Below, piece by piece: positions 4,739-5,262 of a DNA stretch of 5,262 nucleotides (position 1 is the first letter of the stretch; every line of letters begins with the position of its first letter). Made by a program: the position numbers and the translations under genes. Where the stretch lies: assembly GCA_002348925.1 (NCBI GenBank), contig DEBV01000007.1, positions 6,337 to 11,598 of the forward strand, given 5' to 3'. Source of the DNA: Alphaproteobacteria bacterium UBA2947. Its GTDB lineage: Bacteria > Pseudomonadota > Alphaproteobacteria > Rs-D84. The notes under the pieces were generated by a model. It was not told where the DNA came from. It did no database searches and was given only the letters and a program-made list of their open reading frames with translations.

Positions 4739-5262
4739 TTATTCAAGCCCCTCTGTCACACACTTTTTGTAACTGCCTGCATCTTCCTTGGTCCAACATT
4801 GATTTGTCACAACATCAGAACGATATTTTCCATATTGCATTTTATCCTTTGATATTGCGCGTGCAGTATCACATTCGCATGTCGTTGCGTTAAAGTATTG
4901 TCCAACAGCACAACGTTTACATTTGCCGAACAAAGAATTTCCCAATACATCACAACGTCCCGTTCTTGGTCCTACTTCACAAGCAACGCAACTCTTTAAA
5001 TCGTCGCTTAATGCTTTGTCGCCAGTACAGACATATGTTGTACAATAACCGTTAACTACTTTTTCAAGTTCTGTTGCTTTGGATTTATAAACATCTTCGC
5101 TGTAGCCAGTACACCACAAAGTTTTTCCACAATTTTTCGAAGATACATTACATTTATCATCAGCAGTAAAACCTTGGGCACATAAAACCTTGGTTTTACC
5201 AGACGCAACCCCAGATGATGTTACATGCGGAACCCATACATCACCAACACTGCCCAGCAAAA
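4739..5262 (-). CDS. Unrecognised Cys-rich, probably exported protein, C-terminal part
   Basis: I do not recognise this protein. The frame is open to the right edge, so the N-terminus is missing; a TTG at 5260 is in frame but is probably internal. The visible 173 residues hold 15 Cys, in spacings such as CVAC, CKRC and CEC. CKRCAVGQYFNATTCECD, about 55 residues from the C-terminus, resembles small disulfide-rich modules of extracellular proteins (C-x2-C-x2-G-x-Y-F). It ends QCWTK...YKKCV and TEGLE. No membrane segment is visible. The Cys density suggests folding by disulfides outside the cytoplasm, so a signal peptide would be expected beyond the edge; metal binding by paired Cys is the alternative. 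It is convergent with the regulator and shares its terminator. Reality as a gene is well supported by the long open frame ending exactly at the terminator. Confidence 0.75.
   Translation of the reverse strand, partial: LLGSVGDVWVPHVTSSGVASGKTKVLCAQGFTADDKCNVSSKNCGKTLWCTGYSEDVYKSKATELEKVVNGYCTTYVCTGDKALSDDLKSCVACEVGPRTGRCDVLGNSLFGKCKRCAVGQYFNATTCECDTARAISKDKMQYGKYRSDVVTNQCWTKEDAGSYKKCVTEGLE

Noticed and set aside
5167..5198. 11-bp direct repeat TAAAACCTTGG (5167-5177 and 5183-5193) with a partial inverted repeat
   Set aside because: It lies inside the coding frame of the Cys-rich protein and is too short to stand out from chance in AT-rich coding DNA.
1..5262. Mobile element, CRISPR array, tRNA or rRNA gene, toxin-antitoxin or defence system
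   Set aside because: Looked for on both strands: no transposase or terminal repeats, no spaced direct repeats, no cloverleaf-like segment. The lone HTH gene has no partner toxin beside it.

Overview
The window is AT-rich bacterial chromosome that looks alphaproteobacterial. The DnaK sequence reads most like alphaproteobacterial DnaK. The XRE-type regulator belongs to a short family common in Alphaproteobacteria. tadA and rsmD sit side by side, and the TadA C-terminal half carries a DEKGGG segment like alphaproteobacterial TadA. All six visible stop codons are TAA, and Leu is mostly TTG or TTA. A host- or gut-associated uncultured lineage is a plausible guess from base composition and the Cys-rich secreted-type protein, but the window does not prove it.

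Left part (1-2251, all minus strand): the order of transcription is rsmD (16S rRNA m2G966 methyltransferase), rplY (ribosomal protein bL25, long CTC form), a strong terminator, then the first 268 codons of dnaK, which runs off the left edge. dnaK has its own promoter that fits the heat-shock (RpoH) consensus. rplY has its own sigma70-like promoter, with a small hairpin at the predicted 5' end of the mRNA.

Middle part (2252-4181): tadA (tRNA A34 deaminase, plus strand) starts only 17 bp from the divergent rsmD start. Its stop overlaps, in the bases TTAA, the stop of convergent gpmI (cofactor-independent phosphoglycerate mutase, minus strand). Neither rsmD nor tadA has a good Shine-Dalgarno sequence.

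Right part (4182-5262): gpmI and a helix-turn-helix regulator are divergent. Two candidate promoters in the gap can be drawn from one palindromic TTGCAA used as the -35 element on both strands. An inverted repeat lies at the predicted start of the regulator mRNA and could be an operator. The regulator ends in a compact two-way terminator shared with a convergent partial gene for an unrecognised protein with 15 Cys in its visible 173 residues, which runs off the right edge.

Most of the window is housekeeping: three translation genes, one chaperone and one glycolytic enzyme. I see no defence system, mobile element, CRISPR array or RNA gene. The parts least explained by known families are the Cys-rich protein and the gpmI/regulator control region.
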